Below, in pieces: positions 36,465 through 47,008 of a stretch of DNA of 64,000 nucleotides. Position 1 is the stretch's first letter, and every line of letters starts with the position of its first letter. The DNA is from Pseudosulfitobacter koreensis. Its GTDB lineage: Bacteria; Pseudomonadota; Alphaproteobacteria; Rhodobacterales; Rhodobacteraceae. The notes below the pieces were generated by a model that saw only the letters and a list, made by a program, of their open reading frames with translations, had not been told where the DNA came from and searched no databases. A program made the position numbers and the translations under genes. Where the stretch lies: contig NZ_JANKJG010000002.1 of the NCBI RefSeq assembly GCF_024733015.1, positions 401,035-465,034 on the forward strand, read 5' to 3'.

Positions 36465-37180
36465 TTAGCGGCAGGTCAGAGCGCGGTCTAGAGCGGCGGG
36501 GCTATAGCGGCCAAGACTGCGAGACTGCGCGCTGCCGTCGATGAGACCTGTGGCGATGACCTGCGACCAGTCGGCATCGGCGGTGATGATCTCGGGCGCG
36601 CCGTCGCACGTGCGCAGGCCGCCAGCAATGGTCTCTTCGCCGATACGGTGATTGGTCAGGCCCGGCTGGTCTGTGACGTGGTGCAGGGTGCCGCCGTCAT
36701 AGCGCCAGATGCGCAGCACCTTGGCCAGATGCGGACGGTCGACATAGGCGATCTCGATCAAGCCGTCGCCGTCCAGATCGGCGATGGCCGCAGGCGCAAG
36801 CCAGCGGTTGCGCTGCCCGATGGGCGGCGTCGCGGTACGGGTGAGTGTGGTGCCCCTGAGGCGGTAGACGACCAGCGCCGCCCCTTCGGTCACCGTGCTT
36901 TCCACGACGATGACCTCGGGCGTGCCGTCGTTATCAAGATCGGCCAGACGCGGGGCGATGTCTTCGAACACGGCGCTTTGCGGCAAGGTCACGCAGGCCT
37001 GCGCCTGTGCGCCCGAGAGACACAGGCGGCCCCATTCTGGCAGATCGCCCATGATGGCGTGACCATAGCGGTCTGTCGGAGTCTCGAACCGGGCGGCGAA
37101 TGCGCCCAGGCGCACCTCGGCCAGCGGTTCCGCAGCCGAGGCGCAGGCCAGCAGCGCCCAGAAGAGCGCCGCCAGCCGCA

Positions 37181-37181
<1 letters not shown>
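36465..37181 (-). CDS. secreted FG-GAP/VCBS-like repeat protein
   Basis: 238 residues with a signal peptide (MRLAALFWALLACASA). Two Asp-rich calcium-binding-like turns typical of FG-GAP/VCBS repeats are visible, 'LADLDNDGTPEVIVVES' and 'IADLDGDGLIEIAYVD', with a third weaker one at 'CDGAPEIITADAD'. The short length suggests a partial propeller or a beta sandwich; role unknown. Its ATG shares one base with the ferredoxin stop codon (TGATG), so it is coupled to that gene, an unexpected pairing. Confidence 0.78.
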
Positions 37182-38255
<1,074 letters not shown>

Positions 38256-38257
38256 CA

Positions 38258-38285
38258 AAAGGCCGGGCAGAGCAGCCCGGCCTTC
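38258..38285. terminator. bidirectional terminator
   Basis: 10-bp stem AAGGCCGGGC / GCCCGGCCTT with a 6-nt loop, between the convergent lipoprotein gene and degP. It is flanked by AAAA and by CTTCT/TTTTGC tails, so it can work on both strands. Confidence 0.8.
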
Positions 38286-38310
38286 TGACATTTCAAATTG
38301 GCATTCTGCC

Positions 38311-39786
38311 TTATTCGGCGATGCCCAGCGCGACAAAGCGCGGATCACCGGCACGGCGCACCAGCAACAGCAGCGACTTGCGCCCTGCTTCCTTGACCTC
38401 GTCCACCCGTGTTTCGAACTCGGCGATTGACGCGATCTTCTGCTGTCCCGCTTCGGTGATCACGTCGCCCGCACGCAGACCTTTCTCATAGGCCTCGGAT
38501 GCTTCGTCGACATCGGCCACGGCAAGGCCCACCAGACCTGCATCCACACCCAACTGCTCGCGCACCTCATCGGTCAGCGGCGTCAGCGTCAGGCCCAGAA
38601 CCTCCTTCGTTGTCTCTGGCGCTTCCTCAGGTTCAGCACCGGGTGCGACGGCGGGCACGGCCCCTTCGGCCTCTTCACGGCGGCCAAGCGTCACTTTCAA
38701 CGTCACGGTCTTGCCATCACGGAACACCACGACCCGCACCGCTTCGCCCACGGGGCTGTTGCCCACCTGGCGGACCAAGCTACGGGTGTCGGCCACTTCC
38801 ACGCCGGCAAAGCTCAGGATAACGTCACCGTCCTTCATGCCTGCTTCCATGGCCGGGCCCTCGGGCACCGATGTCACCAGCGCGCCTGCGGTTTTCTCCA
38901 GACCCATTGCCTCGGCGATGTCGGGGGTCACGTCCTGGATGCGCACGCCCAGCCAGCCGCGGCGGGTCTCGCCGAACTCCTGCAACTGCTTGACCACACG
39001 TGTCACAACGTTGGATGCCATCGAAAAGCCTATACCGATGGAGCCACCGGTGGGCGACAGGATCGCGGTGTTCACACCAATAACCTCGCCGTCCATGTTG
39101 AACAGCGGCCCGCCCGAGTTGCCCCGGTTGATCGCGGCGTCAGTCTGGATGTAATCGTCATAGGTGCCGCTGAGCGCGCGGTTGCGGGCCGACACGATCC
39201 CGGCAGAGACAGAAAACCCCTGCCCCAGCGGGTTGCCCATCGCAATCACCCAGTCGCCCACGCGTGCGGCGTCACTGTCACCGAAGGGCACGAAAGGCAG
39301 CGCGCCATCGGCATCGACCTTCAACAGCGCGATGTCGGTGTTGGGATCGGTGCCCACGACCGTGGCATCCAGTTCGGTGCCATTGAAGAACTCGATCTTG
39401 ATCTCGTCCGCCCCATCGATCACGTGGTTGTTGGTGACCACATAGCCGTCTTCCGAAATCACAAAGCCCGAGCCCAGCGCGGACGACCGGCGGGGGCGAT
39501 CCCCGTTGTTGTTGCGGTCCTGAAATTCGCGAAAGAAATCCTCGAACGGGCTGCCCTCGGGCACGATGCCTTGGGGTCCGGTGTTGCCCGCCACGACCGT
39601 CGATGTGGTGATGTTTACCACCGACGGGCTGATCTTCTCGGCCAGGGGTGCCAGGCTTTCGGGCTTGGCCTGTGCGGCAATCGCTTGCGCAATCACCAGC
39701 ACCATCGCCAGGGCCGTCAGCCAGATGGCACGAAGTTGAAGGGATGGGGTGCGTGTTCTCGACACTGCGACCGCTCTCGTCTGCAT
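38311..39786 (-). CDS. degP: periplasmic serine protease DegP/HtrA (Do family)
   Basis: 491 residues. An uncleaved-looking or long signal (about 20-40) leads to a trypsin-like domain with an intact triad: His121 ('VTNNHVID'), Asp151 ('TDIALLKV') and Ser224 ('RGNSGGPLF'). Two PDZ domains follow (about 295-385 and 405-490). It degrades misfolded envelope proteins. ATG 39786 was chosen for the CAGGAG site upstream; the frame opens 34 codons earlier. It lies downstream of hflK-hflC-DUF2065 on the same strand but with a 291-bp gap carrying a repeat, so it may have its own promoter. Confidence 0.96.
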   Translation of the reverse strand: MQTRAVAVSRTRTPSLQLRAIWLTALAMVLVIAQAIAAQAKPESLAPLAEKISPSVVNITTSTVVAGNTGPQGIVPEGSPFEDFFREFQDRNNNGDRPRRSSALGSGFVISEDGYVVTNNHVIDGADEIKIEFFNGTELDATVVGTDPNTDIALLKVDADGALPFVPFGDSDAARVGDWVIAMGNPLGQGFSVSAGIVSARNRALSGTYDDYIQTDAAINRGNSGGPLFNMDGEVIGVNTAILSPTGGSIGIGFSMASNVVTRVVKQLQEFGETRRGWLGVRIQDVTPDIAEAMGLEKTAGALVTSVPEGPAMEAGMKDGDVILSFAGVEVADTRSLVRQVGNSPVGEAVRVVVFRDGKTVTLKVTLGRREEAEGAVPAVAPGAEPEEAPETTKEVLGLTLTPLTDEVREQLGVDAGLVGLAVADVDEASEAYEKGLRAGDVITEAGQQKIASIAEFETRVDEVKEAGRKSLLLLVRRAGDPRFVALGIAE

Positions 39787-39975
39787 ACAACGTTCTCCTG
39801 CTGTCCATGCGGACGCTGTCGTCCGCTTTTCACACATTGCTGCGCGTCTGCGCCATACCGTGCATCTAGGGTTGCAGGCTTGCAACATGAAAGATCAATT
39901 CAGTCGCAGCCTCTCAAGACCTTGTTACCAATCTGTGAACCGATCGCCGCCAACGCAAGCCCGGCGGGCTGGAAA

Positions 39976-40010
39976 CTTCTTTTGGCTATAAATATCCCCG
40001 CCGGAGGCAT
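39976..40010 (+). repeat. dispersed intergenic repeat, family 2
   Basis: 35 bp from CTTCTTTTGGC to CCCCGCCGGAGGCAT, nearly identical to 24791-24825. It lies in the 302-bp space between DUF2065 and the degP start, oriented against the flanking minus-strand genes. An AT-rich stretch (AAATTTTGGAAAAATTTG) follows. Confidence 0.8.
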
Positions 40011-40077
40011 CAGCTTAAATTTTGGAAAAATTTGAATAAAATCAAGTGGCGCGTCAGCGCCTCGATCAACGCGGCGC

Positions 40078-40275
40078 TTAGCTCAGGCCCAGTTGATAGG
40101 CGACCGACACCAGCAAAAGACCGCTCACCAAAGCGAGAAAGCCGATCTGCCTTCGTGCGGCCTCGGGCAGGCTGCGCAGCAGTTCCAGCACCCGCTCAAT
40201 CAGCGAAGGGGCCAGCACATAGGCCAGCCCCTCCACCATCAACACCAGTCCCAGGGCCATCAGGACCCAGGCCAT
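40078..40275 (-). CDS. DUF2065 small membrane protein
   Basis: 65 residues with two membrane segments: 'MAWVLMALGLVLMVEGLAYVLAP' and 'IGFLALVSGLLLVSVAYQLGL', separated by a basic helix 'LIERVLELLRSLPEAARRQ'. This matches DUF2065 (YjeT-like), which is found next to hflK-hflC in many proteobacteria including E. coli. One base separates it from the hflC stop, so it is part of that operon. No function is known. Confidence 0.9.
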   Translation of the reverse strand: MAWVLMALGLVLMVEGLAYVLAPSLIERVLELLRSLPEAARRQIGFLALVSGLLLVSVAYQLGLS

Positions 40276-40276
40276 G

Positions 40277-41170
40277 TTATTCGCCTTCGTCTGACCGTGC
40301 GCCCTGATCCGAGCGCAGGTAGTTGAAGAACTCGCTGGACGGCGACATCACCATCGTCGAGTTGCTGCCCTGCAAGGCCCGTTCGTAGGCGGTCAGCGAG
40401 CGGTAGAACTCGAAGAACTCAGGATCAGCACCGAATGCCGCAGCAAAAATGCTGTTGCGCTCGGCGTCGGCTTCACCGCGGATGATGTCGGCCTCGCGTG
40501 TCGCGACCGAGGTCAGTTCGACCACCGTCCGGTCGGCCTGGGCACGGACCCGCTGGGCCGCTTCCTCGCCGCGCGCGACTTCGTCAGCGGCTTCGCGTTC
40601 CCGTTCGGCCCGCATCCGGGCAAAGGTCGCATCAAGGTTCTGTTCCGGTAGGTTCGTCTGTTTCAGACGCACGTCCAGCACATCGAGACCCAGCGGCAGC
40701 GCCCGCAGACGGGCCTGTTCGGTGATGCGCTCGATATACTCGGCACGGTCCGCCGAAAGGATGGTATTCGATGTCACCCCTTCAGAGCCCAGCACCGCCC
40801 GGATCACCGGGTTCAGGATGCCTTGCAGCCGTTCTTCGGCGGCGCGCATGCCATTGGCACCGACGGCCTGACGGAACTGCACCACGTCCGCGATGCGGTA
40901 GCGGGCAAAGGCGTCGACCACCAGACGACGGTCATCCGACGGCGTCACCTCGGTCGGAACGGTATCCAGAGCCTGAATACGGTCATCATAGCGCACGACC
41001 TGCTGGATCAGCGGGATCTTGAACGCAAGGCCCGGCTCTTCCTTGACCGATTTGATCTGGCCAAATTGCAGGACCAGCGCCTTTTCACGCTCGTCCACGA
41101 TGTAGATCGAGCTGAGCAGAACAGCCACCAGCACGACCACGGCGGGAATGATAAATGTCGTATTCCGCAT
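40277..41170 (-). CDS. hflC: FtsH-protease modulator HflC
   Basis: 297 residues. One N-terminal membrane anchor ('TFIIPAVVVLVAVLLSSIYIV') and a periplasmic SPFH/band 7 domain with 'DEREKALVLQFGQIK', then a coiled coil rich in Ala, Glu and Arg ('RMRAEREREAADEVARGEEA'). With HflK it forms the cage around FtsH that shapes membrane protein turnover. The start and the hflK stop share one base. Confidence 0.95.
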   Translation of the reverse strand: MRNTTFIIPAVVVLVAVLLSSIYIVDEREKALVLQFGQIKSVKEEPGLAFKIPLIQQVVRYDDRIQALDTVPTEVTPSDDRRLVVDAFARYRIADVVQFRQAVGANGMRAAEERLQGILNPVIRAVLGSEGVTSNTILSADRAEYIERITEQARLRALPLGLDVLDVRLKQTNLPEQNLDATFARMRAEREREAADEVARGEEAAQRVRAQADRTVVELTSVATREADIIRGEADAERNSIFAAAFGADPEFFEFYRSLTAYERALQGSNSTMVMSPSSEFFNYLRSDQGARSDEGE

Positions 41171-42342
41171 CAGTTCGTTCCTCCACGGCGCAATTCATTG
41201 AGCGGAAGATAGGGAACAACCCCCTGCCCGCCGCCATTGCCACCCAGTGATTCCTCAAGAATGATCTTGTCCACATCCCCAAGGATGCGTTCCATTGATT
41301 CCAGGTAAAGCCGCTTGCGCGTGACCTGCGGTGCCTTGGAATATTCCTCGAGGATCGAGGTAAAGCGTGCAGCCTCACCCTGGGCTTCGTTGACCTGTTG
41401 GGCACGGTAGCCTTCAGCCTCTTCCAGCGTCTGCGCGGCTTCACCGCGTGCCCCCGCGAGAACGCGGTTGGCATAGGCATCGGCCTGACGTTCCAGACGG
41501 TCGCGCTGCTGCTCGGCGGCCTGCACTTCGCGGAAGCTGTCGATCACCTCGGCGGGCGGATCGGCCTTGTCGAGGTTGAGACGCACGATGTTCACACCGC
41601 TGTCGTATTGGTCCAGCGTCTGCTGGATCAGTTGCTGCGCCTCGTCGGCGACCAATTGGCGGTCACGGTTCAAGATCGGTGCCAATTGCGACCGTGCGAT
41701 GACTTCGCGCATCGCCGCTTCGGACACGGCGCGAATGGTCTCTTCGGGTGCGGCCAGATTGAACAGGTACTTCGCGGCATCGGTGATGTTCCAGACGACC
41801 TGGAAATCAATGTCGATGATGTTCGCGTCCGTGGTCAGCATCAGCCCGCTGTCGCCGCGCGACGTGGTGCCGATGGTTTCGGTCTGTTCGCGGGTGACCG
41901 ACAGGACCTCGGCGGTGACCAGCGGCCAGGGCGCAAAGTTCAGACCGGGGCTGCCCGTCGACGAATATTCGCCCAGGAACAGCTCAACCGATTGCTCGTC
42001 GGGTTTCACGGTGTAAAAGCTGGCAAAGGCCCAGGCCGCCACCAGGACAAGCGCCCCAAGGCCGACCGTGCCGCGTGTCAGACGCGGACCGCCGCCGTCC
42101 CCACCTGAGCCGGGACCGCCGGTGCCGTTGTTGCCGCCACGACCGCCCATCAGAACGCGCAGTTGTTCCTGCCCCTTTCTGACCAGTTCGTCGATCTCGG
42201 GCATCTGACTGCCTTCACCGGGGCGGCGTCCGCCACCCGGCTTGCCGCCATTGCCTGAACCGTTAGAGCCGCGATTGCCCCCGCGCCCGTCGTCTCCGCC
42301 AGAGCCTCCGCCGCCCCAGGGGCCGCCTGTATTGCCAGCCAT
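41170..42342 (-). CDS. hflK: FtsH-protease modulator HflK
   Basis: 390 residues. A Gly/Asn-rich cytoplasmic N-terminus (1-85, e.g. 'GGGGSGGDDGRGGNRGSNGS') precedes a membrane segment near 97-115 ('GLGALVLVAAWAFASFYTV') and the SPFH domain ('DEQSVELFLGEYSSTGSPGLNF', 'MLTTDANIIDIDFQVVWNI'), then a coiled coil with 'AEQQRDRLERQADAYANRVLAGARGEA'. The 'SFREVQAAEQQRDR' start of that helix is typical of HflK. First gene of hflK-hflC-DUF2065. Confidence 0.96.
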   Translation of the reverse strand: MAGNTGGPWGGGGSGGDDGRGGNRGSNGSGNGGKPGGGRRPGEGSQMPEIDELVRKGQEQLRVLMGGRGGNNGTGGPGSGGDGGGPRLTRGTVGLGALVLVAAWAFASFYTVKPDEQSVELFLGEYSSTGSPGLNFAPWPLVTAEVLSVTREQTETIGTTSRGDSGLMLTTDANIIDIDFQVVWNITDAAKYLFNLAAPEETIRAVSEAAMREVIARSQLAPILNRDRQLVADEAQQLIQQTLDQYDSGVNIVRLNLDKADPPAEVIDSFREVQAAEQQRDRLERQADAYANRVLAGARGEAAQTLEEAEGYRAQQVNEAQGEAARFTSILEEYSKAPQVTRKRLYLESMERILGDVDKIILEESLGGNGGGQGVVPYLPLNELRRGGTN

Positions 42343-42418
42343 ATGTTTTCTGTCCTCCTGTTCGCCGCCCGTCGGGGCGGCGTGTCATGTCATTAATTGT
42401 GTATCACACTTGAACAAA

Positions 42419-43888
42419 TCAAGCAGTGCGTGTCGGGCTTCGCATCGTCACAAGTTCCTCGGACATCGTCGGATGAACGGCGCAAACACGGTCAAAGTCT
42501 TCCTTTGTTGCACCCATCTTGATCGCGATGCCCGCCATCTGGATCATCTCGCCGGCGCCAGGCGCGACAATATGACAGCCCAGAACCACTCGGGTTTTCT
42601 TGGAAACGATCAGCTTCATCAGCGCGCGGTCCTCGCGCCCGGCGAAAGCGGTCTGCATCGGACGAAAGCTTGAGGTGTATATTTCGATCTCTTCGCGCTC
42701 GCCTGCGGCCTCTTCACTCAACCCGATGGTGCCCATTTCGGGCTGGGTAAAGATCGCAGACGGGATCAGGTCGTGATCGACCGGCGTGGGGTTGTCGCGG
42801 AACGCCGTCTCGACAAAGGCCATGCCTTCGCGGATCGCAACCGGCGTCAGGTTGACGCGGTCGGTGACGTCGCCGATGGCAAAGATGTTGTCGACATCGG
42901 TGCGCGAATGGTCGTCCACCACGATCTGCCCGCCCCGGCCCAGCTTCACCCCGGCCTCTTCCAGCCCCATGTCGTTGGTGGACGGCGCGCGGCCAGTGGC
43001 AAAGAACACCATGTCGAAAATCTTTTCGCCGCCGGTGGTCGATTTGACCCGGATCGGCCCGCCCTGCGGCCCCGCAGCGGCGATCACGGCTTCCTTGGGC
43101 ATCTGCGAGCCGGTGTCGTCAGCCGCCCCCATCGCCGCGTCGGAACCTACATGCGGCGTCTGCTCTTCGCTGGCGAGACACATCTCGACGATGTTGGTGC
43201 CCACGTGCAGGTCGATGCCACGGTCGCGCATGGCTTCGGCCACAAGCCCGCGGGCTTCGTCGTCAAAGCCGCGCAGGATCTGCGCCCCGCGATAGTATTG
43301 TGTCACCTCGACCCCCAGCCCGTGCAGGATACAGGCAAATTCGCAGGCGATATAGCCGCCGCCGATGATCAAGATCGACTTGGGCAAGGATTCCAGATGA
43401 AAAATATCGTCGCTCACGATCCCCAGCTCGGCGTTGGGCAGATCGGGGCGCACCGGATAGCCGCCGGTGGCGACCAGAATGGTCTTGGCGGTCTTCTCGG
43501 TGCCATCTTCCAGCAGGATCGTATGCTTGTCCTTCAGCTTGGCGCGGCAATCAAAGGTCTCGACGCCCGAGTTGCCCAGAAGGTTGCGATAGACGCCTTC
43601 GAGCCGGTCCAATTCGGTATGCAGGTTCTGTCGGAAGACCGGCCAGTCGAACGGGCCGTCGCGGATGTCCCAGCCATAGACGCGTGCATCCTGGGTCAGG
43701 TCGCGGTATTCGCTGGCGTAAACCATCAGCTTCTTGGGCACGCAGCCCCGGATCACGCAGGTGCCGCCATAGCGGCTTGCCTCGGCCAGCCCGACCCTGA
43801 CCCCGTCGCCTGCCGCCACGCGGGCCGCACGCACGCCGCCCGAGCCGCCGCCGATTACAAACAGGTCGAAGTCATATTTGGAAGCCAT
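42419..43888 (-). CDS. gor: glutathione-disulfide reductase with an extra loop
   Basis: 489 residues, about 35 longer than usual. FAD motif 'DLFVIGGGSGGVRAARVAA', redox-active Cys44 and Cys49 in 'GGTCVIRGCVPKKLMVYAS', NADPH motif 'SILIIGGGYIACEFACILHGLG' and the dimer-interface His in 'VCAVHPTMSEELVTMR' are present. Residues about 238-277 ('EEQTPHVGSDAAMGAADDTG', then Ala/Pro/Gly-rich) are an insertion not seen in E. coli Gor, between two strands of the NADPH domain. 18 bp downstream of rpiA and likely co-transcribed. Confidence 0.92.
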   Translation of the reverse strand: MASKYDFDLFVIGGGSGGVRAARVAAGDGVRVGLAEASRYGGTCVIRGCVPKKLMVYASEYRDLTQDARVYGWDIRDGPFDWPVFRQNLHTELDRLEGVYRNLLGNSGVETFDCRAKLKDKHTILLEDGTEKTAKTILVATGGYPVRPDLPNAELGIVSDDIFHLESLPKSILIIGGGYIACEFACILHGLGVEVTQYYRGAQILRGFDDEARGLVAEAMRDRGIDLHVGTNIVEMCLASEEQTPHVGSDAAMGAADDTGSQMPKEAVIAAAGPQGGPIRVKSTTGGEKIFDMVFFATGRAPSTNDMGLEEAGVKLGRGGQIVVDDHSRTDVDNIFAIGDVTDRVNLTPVAIREGMAFVETAFRDNPTPVDHDLIPSAIFTQPEMGTIGLSEEAAGEREEIEIYTSSFRPMQTAFAGREDRALMKLIVSKKTRVVLGCHIVAPGAGEMIQMAGIAIKMGATKEDFDRVCAVHPTMSEELVTMRSPTRTA

Positions 43889-43906
43889 GCGCCTGTGGTC
43901 CTTTTC

Positions 43907-44695
43907 TCAGTCTGCCAGATCGGTAAACAGGTTGTCCGTCTCGACAAAGTCCAGTCGGTCCTGCTCGATTGTGCCTTCATTTATGTCACGCACCTCGACC
44001 CGTCCATCACCATAGCCGATCACAACTGCGTCACAGATGTCGATGAACAGCCCGTTCTCGACGACGCCTGGCATCTGGTTCAGCACCAGCGACAGCTGCC
44101 GCGCGTTGCCGATCCGGTGCAGATGCAGGTCGAGAATGTGGTTGCCTTCGTCGGTGATGAAGGGCCGCGAGCCGTTCATGCGCAGCGACGACGACCGGCC
44201 CAGCACGTCCATCGAAATCAGCGTCTCCTCGACCAGCGCCTGCGTTGTCTGCCAGCCAAAGGGGATCACCTCGATCGGCAGGGGAAACGCGCCCAGCGTC
44301 TCGACCTCCTTGCCGACGTCGGCGATCACGATCATCTGGTCGCTGGCCGTCGCCACGATCTTTTCCTGCAGCAGTGCGCCACCACCGCCCTTGATCAGGT
44401 TCAGGTCACCGTCGAATTCGTCGGCCCCGTCGATGGTCAGGTCCAGCCACTTTGCCTCGTCCAACGACATCACGTCGATGCCCACGTCGCGCGCCAGTTC
44501 CGCAGTGCGCGTCGAGGTCGGCACGCCCTTGATCCGCAGCCCGTCGTTGCGCACCATTTCCCCGATGCAGCGCACCAGCCAGGCCGCGGTGCTGCCCGTG
44601 CCCAGACCCACGCGCATACCATCCTCGACATAGTCGGCGGCCCGCTTGGCCGCGACGAATTTTGCCTTGTCGATGGGCGATAGTTCTCCGGACAT
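43907..44695 (-). CDS. rpiA: ribose-5-phosphate isomerase A
   Basis: 262 residues. It interconverts ribose-5-phosphate and ribulose-5-phosphate in the pentose phosphate and Calvin-type pathways. 'DGMRVGLGTGSTAAWLV', 'DLTIDGADEFDGDLNLIKGG' and 'GGALLQEKIVA' are the phosphate loop and active site of RpiA, with catalytic acidic residues in the GADE motif. Start MSGELSPIDKAKF at 44695. First gene of the minus-strand run towards gor; divergent from a GST gene. Confidence 0.96.
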   Translation of the reverse strand: MSGELSPIDKAKFVAAKRAADYVEDGMRVGLGTGSTAAWLVRCIGEMVRNDGLRIKGVPTSTRTAELARDVGIDVMSLDEAKWLDLTIDGADEFDGDLNLIKGGGGALLQEKIVATASDQMIVIADVGKEVETLGAFPLPIEVIPFGWQTTQALVEETLISMDVLGRSSSLRMNGSRPFITDEGNHILDLHLHRIGNARQLSLVLNQMPGVVENGLFIDICDAVVIGYGDGRVEVRDINEGTIEQDRLDFVETDNLFTDLAD

Positions 44696-44888
44696 GGGGC
44701 AGCTCCATTGGTGTCTTCGGACGCTTATAGGAAAGATGCGCCTTGGGTGCGAGGGGCAATTGCGCGCGTGCAGGGGCCCGCGCTGCAGAAATTCAGCAAG
44801 CTTGCCGACAAACTCTGCGTCAGCTTTTGCAGCAGATACGTCGCAAACAGCGATCCGTTTGCCCCAGGTGCAGGATATGCCTGCGCGC

Positions 44889-45578
44889 ATGACCTATGTG
44901 CTGCACTATGCCCCTGACAACGCCTCGCTGATCGTGCGGTTGGCGCTGGACCACGCCGGACTGCCGTTCGAGACGCGGCTGGTGGACCGTGCGGCCCGTG
45001 CGCAAACCTCTGACGGCTACCGCGCGTTGAACCCAAACGGGCTGATCCCGACGCTGGAGACACCGCAGGGCGCGCTGTTCGAGACGGGTGCGATCCTGTT
45101 GTGGCTGGCCGATACCCACGGTGGGCTTGGGCCTGCGCCCGACCATCCCCATCGGGGCAATTGGCTGAAATGGCTGTTCTTTACCGCCAACACGCTGCAC
45201 CCGGCCCTGCGCATGATGTTCTACCCGGAAAAATACACAGGCGAAGACCGCCGCGATCAGGCCCGCCTGCGCCGCCTTCTTCAAGGGCAGATCACCACCA
45301 ACCTGCGCACGCTGGACGCAGCCGCCGCCGATTGGCATTTCCCTGCCCCCACGGGTTTGGATTTCTACATCGCGGGTTGCCTGCGCTGGTGTGCCGTCTA
45401 TCCTGCCGACACCGACCGCAGATGGTTCGACCTGTCCGCCTATCGGACTCTGCACCAGATGTGCCTTCGGATCGAGACCCTGCCCGCCTGCGCCACGCTG
45501 CAATGCGCCGAAGGTCTGGGCGACACGCCCTTCACCGCGCCCCGCGCGCCCACTCCGCCCCAAGGAAGTGCCACGTAA
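44889..45578 (+). CDS. glutathione S-transferase family protein
   Basis: 229 residues. A thioredoxin-like N-terminal domain ('YVLHYAPDNASLIVRLALDHAG', 'LNPNGLIPTLETPQGALFETGAILLWLAD', with the cis-Pro and the Glu-Thr glutathione site) is joined to an all-helical C-terminal domain. The usual catalytic Ser/Cys near residue 10 is best placed at Asn11-Ala12-Ser13. Substrate unknown. ATG 44877 is an alternative four codons earlier. Its stop is followed directly by the sdaA start, so translation is coupled. Confidence 0.85.
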   Translation: MTYVLHYAPDNASLIVRLALDHAGLPFETRLVDRAARAQTSDGYRALNPNGLIPTLETPQGALFETGAILLWLADTHGGLGPAPDHPHRGNWLKWLFFTANTLHPALRMMFYPEKYTGEDRRDQARLRRLLQGQITTNLRTLDAAAADWHFPAPTGLDFYIAGCLRWCAVYPADTDRRWFDLSAYRTLHQMCLRIETLPACATLQCAEGLGDTPFTAPRAPTPPQGSAT

Positions 45579-46952
45579 ATGTTTCTATCTGTCTTCGAGA
45601 TGTTCAAAGTGGGCATCGGCCCCTCGTCCTCGCACACCATGGGCCCGATGGTCGCCGCCGCGCGGTTTCTGGACCTTATGCGCGGCTCGCCGTTCCAGTT
45701 CGCGGGCGTGCGCGCGTCGCTGCATGGATCGCTGGCCTTTACCGGCGTCGGCCATGCCACCGACCGCGCCACCATTCTGGGCCTGGCGGGGTTTGTGCCC
45801 GACACCTATGACAACGACCGCGCCGAGGCGGTGCTGGCCGATCTGGAAGCGACGCACCAGCTGAAGCCCGACGGCCTGCCGCCGCTGAAGTTCGATCCCA
45901 AGCGCGATCTGGTGTTTGACTACGACACCCAGCTCAAGGGCCACGCCAACGGCATGATCCTGATGGCGACCGACGCACAAGGCGACGTGACCCTGCGCCA
46001 GGTCTATTATTCCATCGGTGGCGGTTTCGTGATGACCGAGGAAGAGCTGGCCGCAGGCAAGGACACCGACGAAGGCGCGCCCGTCCCGTTCCCGTTCAAA
46101 TCCGCCAACGAGATGCTGGAAATGGCCCGCGCCTCGGGCAAGACCATCGCGGGCATGAAGCGCGCCAATGAAGAATCGCGCGGCGGGGCCGACAACCTGA
46201 AACGCGGCACCGCTCGGCTTTGGCAGGTGATGAACGATTGCATCGACCGGGGGCTGGAAAACGACGGCATCCTGCCCGGCGGGCTGAATGTGAAACGCCG
46301 CGCCAAGGCGATCCACGACGCACTGCAGGCCGAACGCGGCATGAACCAGCAGGCACCGCACACCATCAACGACTGGATGAGCGTCTATGCGATGGCGGTG
46401 AACGAGGAAAACGCCGCCGGGGGTCAGGTGGTGACCGCCCCCACCAATGGTGCGGCAGGCGTGCTGCCTGCGACCTTGCGCTACTATCTCGACCATGTGC
46501 CCGGCGCGTCCGAGAAACACGTCGAGGATTTTCTGCTGACCGCAGCCGCCATCGGCGGGCTGGTAAAATACAATGCCTCGATCTCGGGGGCCGAAGCGGG
46601 CTGTCAGGCCGAAGTGGGCAGCGCCGCTGCGATGTCCGCCGCAGCCCTTTGCGCCGTGATGGGTGGTTCGCCCGAACAGGTCGAAAACGCCGCCGAAATC
46701 GCATTGGAACACCACCTTGGAATGACCTGCGACCCGGTCCGGGGGCTGGTGCAGGTGCCCTGCATCGAGCGCAACGGCCTCGGCGCGATCAAGGCAGTCA
46801 GTGCCGCGTCGCTGGCCCTGCGCGGAGACGGCACGCATCTGGTGCCGCTCGATGCCTGCATTGAGACCATGCGCCAGACCGGGGCGGACATGTCCGAGAA
46901 GTACAAGGAAACCTCGCTGGGTGGCCTTGCGGTGAATGTGCCCAACTGCTGA
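45579..46952 (+). CDS. sdaA: L-serine ammonia-lyase (single-chain, iron-sulfur type)
   Basis: 457 residues; converts L-serine to pyruvate and ammonia. N-terminal beta domain 'MFLSVFEMFKVGIGPSSSHTMGPMV', alpha domain with 'TAPTNGAAGVLPATLRYYL', and cluster cysteines in 'AEAGCQAEVGSAAAMSAAALC' and 'GMTCDPVRGLVQVPCIERN', as expected for the 4Fe-4S enzyme. Both domains are in one chain, as in E. coli SdaA. There is no gap after the GST stop codon. Confidence 0.96.
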   Translation: MFLSVFEMFKVGIGPSSSHTMGPMVAAARFLDLMRGSPFQFAGVRASLHGSLAFTGVGHATDRATILGLAGFVPDTYDNDRAEAVLADLEATHQLKPDGLPPLKFDPKRDLVFDYDTQLKGHANGMILMATDAQGDVTLRQVYYSIGGGFVMTEEELAAGKDTDEGAPVPFPFKSANEMLEMARASGKTIAGMKRANEESRGGADNLKRGTARLWQVMNDCIDRGLENDGILPGGLNVKRRAKAIHDALQAERGMNQQAPHTINDWMSVYAMAVNEENAAGGQVVTAPTNGAAGVLPATLRYYLDHVPGASEKHVEDFLLTAAAIGGLVKYNASISGAEAGCQAEVGSAAAMSAAALCAVMGGSPEQVENAAEIALEHHLGMTCDPVRGLVQVPCIERNGLGAIKAVSAASLALRGDGTHLVPLDACIETMRQTGADMSEKYKETSLGGLAVNVPNC

Positions 46953-47008
46953 GCCTTTGATCACAAAGGCAATTGCCAAGTCCCGGCACCGCACCTAGCG
47001 TGCCGGGC

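Noticed and set aside
42773..44683. Plus-strand open frame of about 636 codons opposite gor and rpiA
   Set aside because: It spans two well-supported minus-strand genes and their junction, with composition typical of a reverse-strand shadow.
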